Assembly: GCA_965220095.1 (NCBI GenBank)
Contig: OZ244805.1
Location: 1,550,001 to 1,614,000, forward strand
From: Bin87 sp965220095
GTDB lineage: Bacteria > Chloroflexota > Dehalococcoidia > Lucifugimonadales > UBA3495
Length of the DNA: 64,000 bases
Direction: 5' to 3'
The stretch's first letter is position 1, and the number at the start of each line of letters is the position of its first letter. The notes below the pieces were generated by a model. That model had not been told where the DNA came from. It saw only the letters and a program-made list of their open reading frames with translations, and did not search any database. The position numbers were made by a program, and so were the translations under genes. Positions 49,220 through 56,710 of this stretch are shown here, one piece after another.

Positions 49220-50251
49220 ATGACTCCCACCAGAATATCGCACGTACAGCTCCAGTACAGCCACACCATCGGGCGTGGCGAGCAGTTCGGGCCCGGTTTC
49301 ACTTACCCGGTCCATATGGCCCGCGGCGAAGACGACCTGATGTACGTCCTGTGCCGGTCTCCCGAGTACCGGCCCGAAGGCACCCGCATCGCGGTCTGCA
49401 CCGTTGACGAGGAATACGTCAACGCCTTCGCCCGTGGCGTACCCCAGCAGGGACCCCACGAGTACAACTTTGACGACGGTTCCCTGGTCTGGCCCGTAAC
49501 CGTGGCCATCGCCAGCAACGGTAACGTCTACGTTTCTGACGAATGGATGCATCGAATATCCATCTTCAGCGGCGACGGGGACTACATCGGAAAGTGGGAA
49601 GAGCGCCACGGCAGCGGTGAAGGTGAGTTGGACCGGCCCGCCGGTCTGGCCATCGACAAGGACGATAACGTCTTCGTCGTTGATGGCAACAACCACCGCG
49701 TCCAAAAATTCAGCCCTGACGGAAAGTTCCTGGCCCAGTTCGGCAAGCAGGGCGATGGCGATGGCGAGTTCAATATGCCCTGGGGCATCACCATCGACAG
49801 CCAGGGCAACATATTCATCGCCGACTGGCGGAACGACCGAATACAAAAGTTCACCGCCGATGGCAAGTTCCTGATGCAGTTCGGTTCCTCCGGATCGGGC
49901 GAAGGGGAGTTCAACCGTCCCACCGACGTCGCTGTTGACAAGGACGGCATCATCTACGTCGCCGACTGGCTGAACGACCGCCTCCAGATCTTCGACCCCG
50001 ACGGCAACTTCTGCGGCCTCAAAACCGGCGACGCAACCGTCTCCAAGTGGGGCAAGGACAAGCTGGACGCGAACCCCGAGATGTGGGGGGAGCGAGAGCG
50101 CGCGCCAGGATTGGAGCGGGAAAAGGACTTCTGGGCCCCCACCGGGGTAGAAGTTGACGATTCCAATACGGTTTTCGTCTGTGAAGGACCTCGCAACCGC
50201 ATCCAGGTATACCGCAAGCAATCTTCCACCTTCATGGGGCCTCGGCTGTAA
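49220..50251 (+). CDS. NHL-repeat beta-propeller protein
   Basis: A 343-residue protein of about five to six NHL repeats; three are very alike, as 'GEGELDRPAGLAIDKDDNVFVVDGNNHRVQKFSPDGKFLAQFG', one per about 47 residues from 155 to 300. Such propellers bind protein, RNA or peptides. No signal peptide. It follows DUF1501 by 20 nt with GAGGTGAG upstream and likely completes a three-gene operon. Confidence 0.88.
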   Translation: MTPTRISHVQLQYSHTIGRGEQFGPGFTYPVHMARGEDDLMYVLCRSPEYRPEGTRIAVCTVDEEYVNAFARGVPQQGPHEYNFDDGSLVWPVTVAIASNGNVYVSDEWMHRISIFSGDGDYIGKWEERHGSGEGELDRPAGLAIDKDDNVFVVDGNNHRVQKFSPDGKFLAQFGKQGDGDGEFNMPWGITIDSQGNIFIADWRNDRIQKFTADGKFLMQFGSSGSGEGEFNRPTDVAVDKDGIIYVADWLNDRLQIFDPDGNFCGLKTGDATVSKWGKDKLDANPEMWGERERAPGLEREKDFWAPTGVEVDDSNTVFVCEGPRNRIQVYRKQSSTFMGPRL

Positions 50252-50276
50252 CCCCTGACGGTACTGGACCCTTTGG

Positions 50277-50344
50277 GAAGGCCTCCGGAGAGAACCGGAC
50301 GAAAGCCTCTTGTCTGGCTTCACCGGTAACCAACGGAGGCCTTC
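50277..50344 (+). other. Extended hairpin downstream of the NHL gene
   Basis: gaaggcctccg (50277-50287) pairs perfectly with cggaggccttc (50334-50344). Inside, ACCGG pairs with CCGGT and AAGCC with GGCTT, leaving an 8-nt loop, so a 68-nt rod forms 25 nt after the stop codon. No T-run follows closely, so it may protect or process the transcript 3' end rather than terminate it. The rest of this 430-nt gap has a MITE fragment (50424-50455) and no gene. Confidence 0.6.
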
Positions 50345-50423
50345 TCATTTGTGACCAATGTTCGCTATCCGGTGGAGTAAAGTCCGGTGGCGTAAATCGA
50401 TCGAACCTCCAGCGACCCTGTTG

Positions 50424-50455
50424 GTCATTGCGAGGCGCATGGCGACATAGCAACC
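50424..50455. repeat. Decayed end fragment of the MITE-like family
   Basis: gtcattgcgaggcgcatggc followed by gacatagcaacc matches one arm of the elements at 18.1, 22.7 and 35.4 kb with a few changes; no second arm is present. Confidence 0.6.
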
Positions 50456-50682
50456 CCGGCGCGGGACCCGACCCGTGTGAGGAAACACATCCCCACCGGA
50501 ATGAAACTGCCGTGACGGGCTGCCCTTGACGGATCATGGTGCATTCGCGTAATGATCGGTCATCCTGCGCCCCGCCTGGGGTCGGCCCGTCGACCCGCCG
50601 TGGTTGACGCGGCAGTCGCCGCCGAGTTTTCTACCTCCCGTTCAATACCGGATTTCAAGCTTTCAGCGAGCGAGTATTTGCC

Positions 50683-51441
50683 ATGCCCATCAACGTAGCC
50701 CGTGTGGCCAACCTGGAATACGAGGCGTTCTACTTCGATATGGAACGCCGCGGCATTGAAATGCTGAACATGGAAGCCAACGCGGTGGCCGAGGCTCTGG
50801 AACAGGGTGAAATAGACGCCGGGCCGGTATCCCTGTTGGATACGTTTCGGGTGGCCCCAAAAGCCAATCCGATTAGCGGCTTCTGCGTCGCGTCAGTCGG
50901 GATGGGAGTATCCAGCGTACTGCTTTCAAAGACGCCCATTGAAGACTTGAACGGGGGCCGAATCGCCCTCGGCGATGGCGACCCCACCTCGGCGACACTG
51001 CTGCGGGTGCTGCTGGCCCTGCAGCGCGAAGTAACACCGGCGGCTTTCGTCGATCTGCAGTCGGAACACGATGCTTTCCTTTTGACGGGCAATCAAGCCT
51101 TGCGCAACCGTCGGGGCGCGCGCGGATTCCCCCACCGCTACGACCTGGGCGAGGAATGGCAAGCGTGGACGGGTTTGCCCTTCGTCTTCTCCCGGTGGAT
51201 GGCCAGTACGGCGATGGAGCGGCAGGACCGGGTCGTGCTGGAGGATGCCCTCTTCGTCGGGCAAGAAGACTGGATGAATAACCTCTACAAATCGACCGGA
51301 CCCCGCGACGACCTGCGGATGCTTCCGCGGGAAGTGGTGGAGTACGTCCAGGGACTGAGGTTCTTCATCGGAGTGCCGGAAGAACGCGCCATCGCGCTGT
51401 TCCAGGACAAGATAGCGTTGCTCGAAGATGTTTCAGCCTAG
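50683..51441 (+). CDS. mqnA: Chorismate dehydratase-like protein (MqnA, futalosine menaquinone route)
   Basis: A 252-residue periplasmic-binding-like fold: 'NVARVANLEYEAFYFDM', 'AEALEQGEIDAGPVSLLDTFR', 'SSVLLSKTPIEDLNGGRIALGDGDPTSATLLRVLL', 'AFLLTGNQALRNRRGARGFPHRYDLGEEWQAWTGLPFVFSRW'. This order is that of MqnA, which makes 3-enolpyruvyl-benzoate from chorismate. MqnD proteins are similar but lack the D-L-G-E-x-W segment. No other mqn genes are near; the ribosome site is weak. Confidence 0.8.
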   Translation: MPINVARVANLEYEAFYFDMERRGIEMLNMEANAVAEALEQGEIDAGPVSLLDTFRVAPKANPISGFCVASVGMGVSSVLLSKTPIEDLNGGRIALGDGDPTSATLLRVLLALQREVTPAAFVDLQSEHDAFLLTGNQALRNRRGARGFPHRYDLGEEWQAWTGLPFVFSRWMASTAMERQDRVVLEDALFVGQEDWMNNLYKSTGPRDDLRMLPREVVEYVQGLRFFIGVPEERAIALFQDKIALLEDVSA

Positions 51442-51457
51442 TCCCCCAGTCGCCTGA

Positions 51458-52561
51458 TTAATAAACCTTGTACTCCTCCAGCACCGCCGCATCCAGGTGC
51501 AGGCCCATGCCCGGCTCGGTGGGCGCCACTATTTCACCGTTGTCCCACTCCGGCAGCACGCTGTTGAGCTGGTAGTACACCGGGTCGCGTTCTTCCTCGA
51601 ACACCTCAACAAACAGACCGTGAGCGTGGGCCGGCAACAGCTGCACCGCCAGTTGCGGTTCCTCGTGGTGCGCCATCCTGACCCCGCGCATCTGCGCCGC
51701 TCCCGCCACGCGCCGCCACTCTGAGATGCCACCGCAGATTGCGGCGTCCACATTCAGGATGTCCACCGCCTCGGTATCCATCAGGCGCTGGCAGCCCCAG
51801 GAACTGCTTTCCCCCTGGCCGGCGGCCACCGCAATACCCGTCCGCAGCCGTACCTGGCGCATGTCGTGGTCGGCGTCCTGCCAGCGACACGGTTCCTCCA
51901 GCCAGGCCAGGCCCATCTCCTTCGCCGGCGCTGCAAACTCCAGCGCTTCGTCCAGCGTCCAGGCCTGGTTGGCGTCGCAAACCACGATGAAATCGTCGCC
52001 CAGCGCATCGCGGATGGCCCGCACCCGCAGCAGGTCATCGGCAACTGACACTCCGCCCACCTTCAGCTTGACGCCACCGATTCCCCGCTCGCGTTGGTGC
52101 AACAAATCCTGCACCATGTCCTCGGTGTCGCGTCCCTGCACGTAGTACGCAAACCGCACCACCGGAGCGCGGTCGGCATACCCACCCAGCAGCGACCGCA
52201 CCGGCGCCCCCAGCGTTTTCCCGGTAATGTCCCACAGCGCCACGTCAATGGCGGCCACCGCGCGCATGGCAATTGCCTTGTCGGCAATGCGCGGCGTCAG
52301 CGCAAACATCTTCTGCCAGCACCGCTCGATGGCTGTGGGATCCTCACCCACCACCGCTTCTTTCATGGGGCCTACCACCAGGTCTTTCAGCAGTTGGTAG
52401 CCGGTCCGTTCGTCGCCCGAATACACCTCGCTCACCAACCCCTCATCGGTATGCACGCGCGTAACGATAGTGCAGCGGGATTCAATCTGATACACACTGC
52501 CGCTGAAACGAGTGCTCAAGGGAATACGGACGATATCCGCTTCCACATCGGTAATACGCAT
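51458..52561 (-). CDS. Mandelate racemase / muconate lactonizing enzyme family (enolase superfamily)
   Basis: A 367-residue enolase-superfamily enzyme: capping domain, then barrel with 'GGVKLKVGG' (K-x-K base), metal Asp in 'VVCDANQAWTLDEALEF', Glu in 'WLEEPC', third ligand near 'GQGESSSW', and His in 'AHHEEPQLAVQLLP'. It abstracts a proton next to a carboxylate in a sugar acid or similar compound; exact reaction unknown. Start 52561 with GGAGGGCGG upstream. Confidence 0.88.
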   Translation of the reverse strand: MRITDVEADIVRIPLSTRFSGSVYQIESRCTIVTRVHTDEGLVSEVYSGDERTGYQLLKDLVVGPMKEAVVGEDPTAIERCWQKMFALTPRIADKAIAMRAVAAIDVALWDITGKTLGAPVRSLLGGYADRAPVVRFAYYVQGRDTEDMVQDLLHQRERGIGGVKLKVGGVSVADDLLRVRAIRDALGDDFIVVCDANQAWTLDEALEFAAPAKEMGLAWLEEPCRWQDADHDMRQVRLRTGIAVAAGQGESSSWGCQRLMDTEAVDILNVDAAICGGISEWRRVAGAAQMRGVRMAHHEEPQLAVQLLPAHAHGLFVEVFEEERDPVYYQLNSVLPEWDNGEIVAPTEPGMGLHLDAAVLEEYKVY

Positions 52562-52578
52562 TGTTGTACCGCCCTCCA

Positions 52579-52620
52579 TCAATGGGTCGAGTTCAATGGG
52601 CCGAATTCAATGGGTCGAAT
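52579..52620. repeat. 14-bp repeat, three copies
   Basis: tcaatgggtcgagt, tcaatgggccgaat and tcaatgggtcgaat in a row, directly upstream of the enolase-superfamily gene start, between it and htpX. Confidence 0.9.
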
Positions 52621-52784
52621 TCGAAAGAATTATACCGGTTCCGGCGATCCCAAACTTGTACCTGAAGGCAACGCGCCGCACCATGCGAGCTCCCTCACAA
52701 TGCCTTAATATTTTCCCCCGTGCCCGATGGTACAATTCAATAAGAGGCAGTTTCACGCTCTGTTGGCTCTCCCACGAGGCAATC

Positions 52785-53642
52785 ATGAACACCCTCAAAA
52801 CATTTTTCCTGCTGATGATGCTCACCGGATTGCTGCTGCTCATCGGAGCCTATTTTGGCGGCGAGCTGGGCATTATCGTCGCCGTGGTATTCGCCGTGAT
52901 CATGAATTTCGGGGCCTACTGGTTCAGCGACCGGATTGCGCTCGGCATGGCCCACGCCAAACAGATTACCGTCGAGGACGACCCCCAGTTATTCGCTTTG
53001 GTCGCCGAACAGGCTCAACTGGCCAATATGCCCATGCCCAGGGTGTACGAAATCGACACCGATTCTCCCAATGCCTTCGCCACCGGACGCAACCCGCAGC
53101 ACGCCACCGTCGTCGTAACCACCGGCATCCGGCGCATCCTGACCCGCGAAGAGCTGGCCGGCGTGATGGCTCACGAAATGGCGCACGTGGGCAATCGCGA
53201 TACCCTCATTATGGCCGTGGTCGCCACCATCGCCGGAGCCATCTCCATGCTGGCGTTCATGGCGCAGTTTGCCGCCATCTTCGGTGGCATGGGCGGCAGC
53301 GGACGCGACCGCGGCGGCAACATCATCAGCCTGCTTATCATCGCCATCGTCATGCCGCTGGCCGCCACCGTCATCCGGATGGCAATCTCCCGCGCCCGCG
53401 AATTTCAGGCCGACGCCACCGGAGCGCACAACTGCGGCAATCCGGAGGCCCTGGCGCGCGCTTTGGAGAAACTGGAGTTGGGCGCGGAGGTCCGCCCCAT
53501 GAAGGTCAATGAAGCAGCTTCCCATCTGTTCATCGTCAACCCCCTGACTGGGCGTTCCATGGCCAGGCTATTTTCCACCCATCCACCAATCGAAGAGCGC
53601 ACCCGCCGCCTCCGTGAAATGACGATTAGGCCCAATTTTTAA
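52785..53642 (+). CDS. htpX: Membrane zinc metalloprotease HtpX
   Basis: HtpX degrades misfolded membrane proteins. 285 residues: two N-terminal helices (about 7-25, 29-49), 'HEMAHVGNRD' (HExxH, about residue 130), two further membrane helices, then the Glu ligand in 'REFQADA'. 'FSTHPPIEERTRRL' ends the protein as usual. Start at 52785. Confidence 0.94.
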   Translation: MNTLKTFFLLMMLTGLLLLIGAYFGGELGIIVAVVFAVIMNFGAYWFSDRIALGMAHAKQITVEDDPQLFALVAEQAQLANMPMPRVYEIDTDSPNAFATGRNPQHATVVVTTGIRRILTREELAGVMAHEMAHVGNRDTLIMAVVATIAGAISMLAFMAQFAAIFGGMGGSGRDRGGNIISLLIIAIVMPLAATVIRMAISRAREFQADATGAHNCGNPEALARALEKLELGAEVRPMKVNEAASHLFIVNPLTGRSMARLFSTHPPIEERTRRLREMTIRPNF

Positions 53643-53643
53643 A

Positions 53644-53681
53644 CTCCCTCTCCCCGATTGGGAGAGGGTTGGGGTGAGGGA
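53644..53681. repeat. CCCTCTCCCC palindrome after htpX
   Basis: ctccctctccccgattggga, then gagggttggggtgaggg; same family as 21.3, 41.1 and 54.7 kb. It separates convergent genes and may act as a terminator. Confidence 0.8.
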
Positions 53682-53687
53682 TCCCCG

Positions 53688-54638
53688 TCAGAAAATGGCG
53701 ATGGGATTCACCGGGCTGCCGGTGACGTGCCGCAACCGCAGCGGCCCTATCGACAGCATGAATTCCCATCGGTTGTGGCGGGCTGCAGCCTCGGCGATCT
53801 CTTCCAGATTGGCGTTGTCAATCAGCCAAACCCCCAGATACACCAGGCACGCAATGTGCAGCGGCGAGACGATGTTGCCATACTCGTTGGGCCGAATGTC
53901 GTTGGACGTGTCGGTGCCCAGCATGGCGATGCCACGCTCCTTGAACCACGGCGCACAGGCCACGTGGCAGGCCACCGACGGCTCCGTTGCCGGCAACGGC
54001 CCTTCCACCATGCGTCGGCGGTAGTTGCCCGTCCGCACCAGCAGAATATCGCCCGTCTCTACGGTAACCCCCAGTTGCTTTTCCGCCGCGTCCAGGTCTT
54101 CCGGCATCACCGGCGCATCCGGAGGCAGCCAGTCGACGCCGCGCACCCGGGCGATGTCCAGCAGAACCCCCCGCGTCACCAGCCCCTGAGCAGTAAGGTC
54201 AATCGCATGACTCTGGGCGCCCTCCCGGGACGTAACCACTCCCGCCGGCACACCGTTATACATCAGCCCATCGTAAGAGTAGTGCGAGAGCGCATCAATG
54301 TGCGTTATGGTCTGGCCGTGAAACACCATGCCGATGAACTCGGCGGCCCCGCGCCGGGAATTGCGCCGCTCCAGCGGGTCGGTATCACGACCCTCGCCGC
54401 TGTCCACCATATACCGCTGCACCTGGAACGTAATGTCCGGCGTGATCTCAGTGGTGATGGGGCGAGCGCAGCTGACCGTTTCTCCGGATTGCACCAGCGC
54501 CGCCGCCTGCGTCCGTTTGGCCGGCGTAATCAGGTTCAATGCGCCCAGCTCGTCCTGTTGGCCCCAGCGACCCCAATTGTTTTCATTCCGGTACCATTCC
54601 AGCACCTGAGCTTCAGTCGGTATGCCTGCGAATGCCAT
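53688..54638 (-). CDS. Cyclase-family hydrolase (kynurenine formamidase-like)
   Basis: A 316-residue cyclase-family protein: 'THIDALSHYSYDGLMYNG' carries the H-x-D-x3-H metal motif, 'DILLVRTGNYRRRM' and 'ACAPWFKERGIAMLGTDTSND' are conserved later parts. Relatives include bacterial kynurenine formamidase and isatin hydrolase; this long form has an N-terminal 'WGQQDELGALNLITP' segment seen in uncharacterised members. GGAGGGAGCG precedes the ATG. Confidence 0.87.
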   Translation of the reverse strand: MAFAGIPTEAQVLEWYRNENNWGRWGQQDELGALNLITPAKRTQAAALVQSGETVSCARPITTEITPDITFQVQRYMVDSGEGRDTDPLERRNSRRGAAEFIGMVFHGQTITHIDALSHYSYDGLMYNGVPAGVVTSREGAQSHAIDLTAQGLVTRGVLLDIARVRGVDWLPPDAPVMPEDLDAAEKQLGVTVETGDILLVRTGNYRRRMVEGPLPATEPSVACHVACAPWFKERGIAMLGTDTSNDIRPNEYGNIVSPLHIACLVYLGVWLIDNANLEEIAEAAARHNRWEFMLSIGPLRLRHVTGSPVNPIAIF

Positions 54639-54704
54639 CGCTCCCTCCGTCGCATAATCCCGGTTAATCCAGACAGCGCTGCGGGCATTCTACACCAAAT
54701 TAAG

Positions 54705-54743
54705 CCCCTCTCCCCGTTGTGGGAGAGGGGTTGGGGTGAGGGG
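54705..54743. repeat. CCCCTCTCCCC palindrome between the cyclase gene and fmt
   Basis: cccctctccccgttgtggga, then gaggggttggggtgagggg. Same family as the copies above. Confidence 0.8.
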
Positions 54744-54782
54744 AAACCTCAACGCGCAAACGGCTGGACCTTGCCCAAACCC

Positions 54783-55844
54783 CTATCCAAGATGAGACCC
54801 GACAAAGCTCGGGTATCCACGCAGGAACTCGGCGGCATCTGCGGCACGCCTGCCTTCCAGTTGCAGCCGCCCCACACCCAGCAGGCCGTCGCCGGTGCCG
54901 ATGGCAATATTGGACGAACCCGTGTCGACCACCACTCCCGCATCGACGCCATCCCCGCCAATCGCTTCGGCGGCCAATATCTTGACCTCGATGCCGTTCC
55001 AACGAGTGTGCAGGCCGGGCCACGGGGTGTAGGCGCGCAATCGACGGGCCAGCGTTGCGGCCGACAGCGTCCAGTCGGCGGCGCCGTCCGCCCGCTCGAT
55101 CTTCGCAGTGAGGGTGGCCAGCGCATCATCCTGCGGACTGGCCGGGATAGCGCCCGCCAGCCAGCCGGGCAGACATTCGTTCAGCAGGTCAACGCCGTCC
55201 GCGAACAGCGTAGCCGTCAACGAATTTGCGTCTTCGTGCCCGGATACCGGCCGCTGGCGCTGAGCGATAATCGGCCCCGTGTCCATACCTTCGTCCAACA
55301 GCATCAGCGTAACGCCGGTGGTCTCGTCGCCAGCCAGTATCGCGCTCACTACCGGCGATGGCCCCCGGTGTCTGGGCAGCAACGACGGGTGCAGATTCAG
55401 GCAGCCAAAACGCGGCAGGTCAAGCACGTCGGGTGGAAGGATACGCCCGTAGGCTGCCACCACGATCACGTCGGCCTCGAAACCGGCCAGTTCCGCGACC
55501 GCATTGGAGTTTCGCAGCGTGGCCGGCTGCGCCACCGGAATGCCCAGCTCCAGCGCGCGTTGTTTCACCGGCGCCGGCGCCAGCGACCGCCCCCGTCCTC
55601 GCGGTCGGTCGGGGGGAACGTAAGCGGCGACCACGTTTAGCGCCGGATTGGCCGCCAGTCCATCCAGCACCGGTACCACGAAATCCGGTGTACCCATAAA
55701 CGCAACGCGGCAACGCGACGGGGTTCCGGCAGCACCGACGGAATCTGTTCCGGAATCTGTTCCGGAATTTGTTGTGGAATTTGTTGTGGAACGGGCTGTA
55801 AAATGGGTTGACAAGACTGTCTCCCAACTGTAAATTGAATGCAA
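54783..55844 (-). CDS. fmt: Methionyl-tRNA formyltransferase
   Basis: Fmt formylates initiator Met-tRNA. Core motifs: 'RVAFMGTPDFVVPVLDGLA', 'PPDRPRGRGRSLAPAPVK', 'GCLNLHPSLLPRHRGPSPV', 'TGVTLMLLDEGMDTGPI'. The catalytic Asn-His-Asp triad is seen in 'LNLHPS' and 'DTGPI'. In the family the start lies 5-10 residues before RVAF, but no ATG/GTG/TTG is there; the nearest start in frame is TTG 55844, which adds a Ser/Thr-rich extension of about 45 residues with a tetrapeptide repeat. The true start is uncertain. Confidence 0.9.
   Translation of the reverse strand: MHSIYSWETVLSTHFTARSTTNSTTNSGTDSGTDSVGAAGTPSRCRVAFMGTPDFVVPVLDGLAANPALNVVAAYVPPDRPRGRGRSLAPAPVKQRALELGIPVAQPATLRNSNAVAELAGFEADVIVVAAYGRILPPDVLDLPRFGCLNLHPSLLPRHRGPSPVVSAILAGDETTGVTLMLLDEGMDTGPIIAQRQRPVSGHEDANSLTATLFADGVDLLNECLPGWLAGAIPASPQDDALATLTAKIERADGAADWTLSAATLARRLRAYTPWPGLHTRWNGIEVKILAAEAIGGDGVDAGVVVDTGSSNIAIGTGDGLLGVGRLQLEGRRAADAAEFLRGYPSFVGSHLG
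55740..55787. repeat. 12-bp repeat, four copies, in the fmt N-terminal extension
   Basis: ggaatctgttcc twice then ggaatttgttgt twice. In the fmt frame it encodes (T-T-N-S)2(G-T-D-S)2, a recent-looking expansion. Confidence 0.9.
55808..55836 (+). promoter_or_regulatory. Sigma-70-type promoter of the structured RNA
   Basis: Perfect TTGACA (55808-55813), 17-nt spacer, TAAATT (55831-55836); start near 55843. It lies in the first codons of the divergent fmt gene if that gene uses the TTG at 55844. Confidence 0.65.
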
Positions 55845-55883
55845 CCGCTCTCGTGCGGAATTTGAGTAAGGAGGTGAAGGCTA

Positions 55884-55955
55884 ATGAAACACAGTTTAAC
55901 ATGCTGGGGCGATGGTAGGCACCAGTCTGGACACGACGGGGTGAAAGTCTCTTAG
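55884..55955 (+). CDS. Possible 23-residue leader peptide
   Basis: Frame 'MKHSLTCWGDGRHQSGHDGV' plus three residues, ending in TAG. Upstream AAGGAGGTGA (55868-55877) is a full match to the 16S rRNA 3' end, 9 nt from the ATG by its core. The frame overlaps the left arm of the rod, so a translating ribosome would open the structure. No codon bias toward one amino acid is seen. Confidence 0.35.
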   Translation: MKHSLTCWGDGRHQSGHDGVKVS

Positions 55956-56037
55956 CGTCATCGCTTACGAAAAGTTGGCATTTAGCCCGTTCGTCGGGCC
56001 CAGACCAGTGTCTACCGTCGCCCCAGGGTTCTTGGGG

Positions 56038-56079
56038 ATATCGGTGTACCAAAGGTCCAGTCTGGGCCCGATATTTTTT
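56038..56079 (+). terminator. Terminator of the structured RNA
   Basis: ATATCGG (56038-56044) pairs with CCGATAT (56068-56074), followed by the T-run to 56079. A competing stem from 55994-56005 with 56060-56071 (12 perfect pairs) would end at the same T-run. Confidence 0.7.
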
Positions 56080-56160
56080 CACTCAGCAGCAAAGTGAGTC
56101 TCGTCGTCGCGGCGGTACGTCCGCGATATTCGCCAGATATCACGAATAGCGTTCCCCAAT

Positions 56161-56189
56161 TTGCAAGTAACGTACCATTCCCTTACAAT
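56161..56189 (+). promoter_or_regulatory. Promoter of the rpsP operon
   Basis: TTGCAA (56161-56166), 17-nt spacer, TACAAT (56184-56189), 40 nt before the rpsP ATG. It makes rpsP independent of the terminated RNA upstream. Confidence 0.65.
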
Positions 56190-56229
56190 TATCCCTCAGA
56201 TTACTACGGAAATCGTCGTTGGAGTAAAA

Positions 56230-56499
56230 ATGCTTCGGATTCGCCTGCGGAGAGTGGGAAAGAAAGGCCGCCCATATTACCGAATAGTAGTCACCGATCA
56301 GCGCAACCCGCGTGATGGCGCTTACATCGATGGCATCGGGCATTATGACCCCATGGCGGACCCGCCGGCGGTAACACTGGACGAAGACCGGGCGGTGGAG
56401 TGGTTGCGCAAAGGCGCTCAACCCTCCGACCCAGTGCGTCGTATCTTCGATTTCAACGGCATCCTCAGCAAGGTTCACGCGGATGAAAGATCTGATTGA
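56230..56499 (+). CDS. rpsP: 30S ribosomal protein S16
   Basis: S16, 89 residues: 'MLRIRLRRVGKKGRPYYRIVV', 'RDGAYIDGIGHYDP', 'AVEWLRKGAQPSDPVRRI' are the standard motifs. GGAG 5 nt upstream. Overlaps khpA by 17 nt. Order rpsP-khpA-rimM is common in Gram-positive and related bacteria. Confidence 0.95.
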   Translation: MLRIRLRRVGKKGRPYYRIVVTDQRNPRDGAYIDGIGHYDPMADPPAVTLDEDRAVEWLRKGAQPSDPVRRIFDFNGILSKVHADERSD

Positions 56500-56710
56500 G
56501 TTTATCGCGCGGTCGCTGACCTCAAACCCGGAAGCAGTTCGGGTCACAGAGTCCGACGAAGGCGACCAAATCGTCATACGCCTGGAAGTCGCACCAGAGG
56601 ACAAGGGTAAAGTCATCGGGCGGCAGGGACGAGTAGCCCAGGCAATGCGAGTCCTGCTCCGGGTAGCCGCCGTCAAAGACGGCACGCGCGCAGTGCTGGA
56701 GATTGTCTAG
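56483..56710 (+). CDS. khpA: KH-domain RNA-binding protein KhpA
   Basis: A 75-residue single KH domain with the GxxG loop 'IGRQGRVAQAMRVLL'. KhpA binds small RNAs and ribosome-related RNA. Translationally coupled on both sides. Confidence 0.92.
   Translation: MKDLIEFIARSLTSNPEAVRVTESDEGDQIVIRLEVAPEDKGKVIGRQGRVAQAMRVLLRVAAVKDGTRAVLEIV

Larger units (their letters stand above)
55843..56079 (+). ncRNA. Structured RNA with own promoter and terminator, family unknown
   Basis: A transcript of about 235 nt is bounded by a consensus promoter and a terminator. Its core is a rod: 55904-55930 pairs with 56000-56026 (27 positions: 23 Watson-Crick, 2 G-U, 2 mismatches), extended inward by ACGACGGG/CCCGTTCGT. 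The 5' part has a perfect AAGGAGGTGA and a 23-codon frame. The 3' end has ATATCGG/CCGATAT and six T. An alternative 12-bp pairing (55994-56005 with 56060-56071) would break the rod and form a longer terminator stem, so a switch is possible. I do not recognise it as SRP RNA, tmRNA, RNase P RNA or a known riboswitch; 6S RNA cannot be excluded. Confidence 0.6.

Noticed and set aside
53658..55640. A 660-codon plus-strand frame opposite the cyclase and fmt genes
   Set aside because: It is antisense to two genes with clear family motifs; its protein is rich in Arg/His/Pro as expected of a shadow frame in GC-rich DNA.
55740..55787. Short CRISPR-like repeats
   Set aside because: Units of 12 bp abut without spacers and encode a tetrapeptide repeat in the fmt frame.
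55843..56079. Assignment as SRP RNA, tmRNA, RNase P RNA or T-box
   Set aside because: The conserved motifs of these RNAs are missing; a 6S RNA could not be confirmed by eye.
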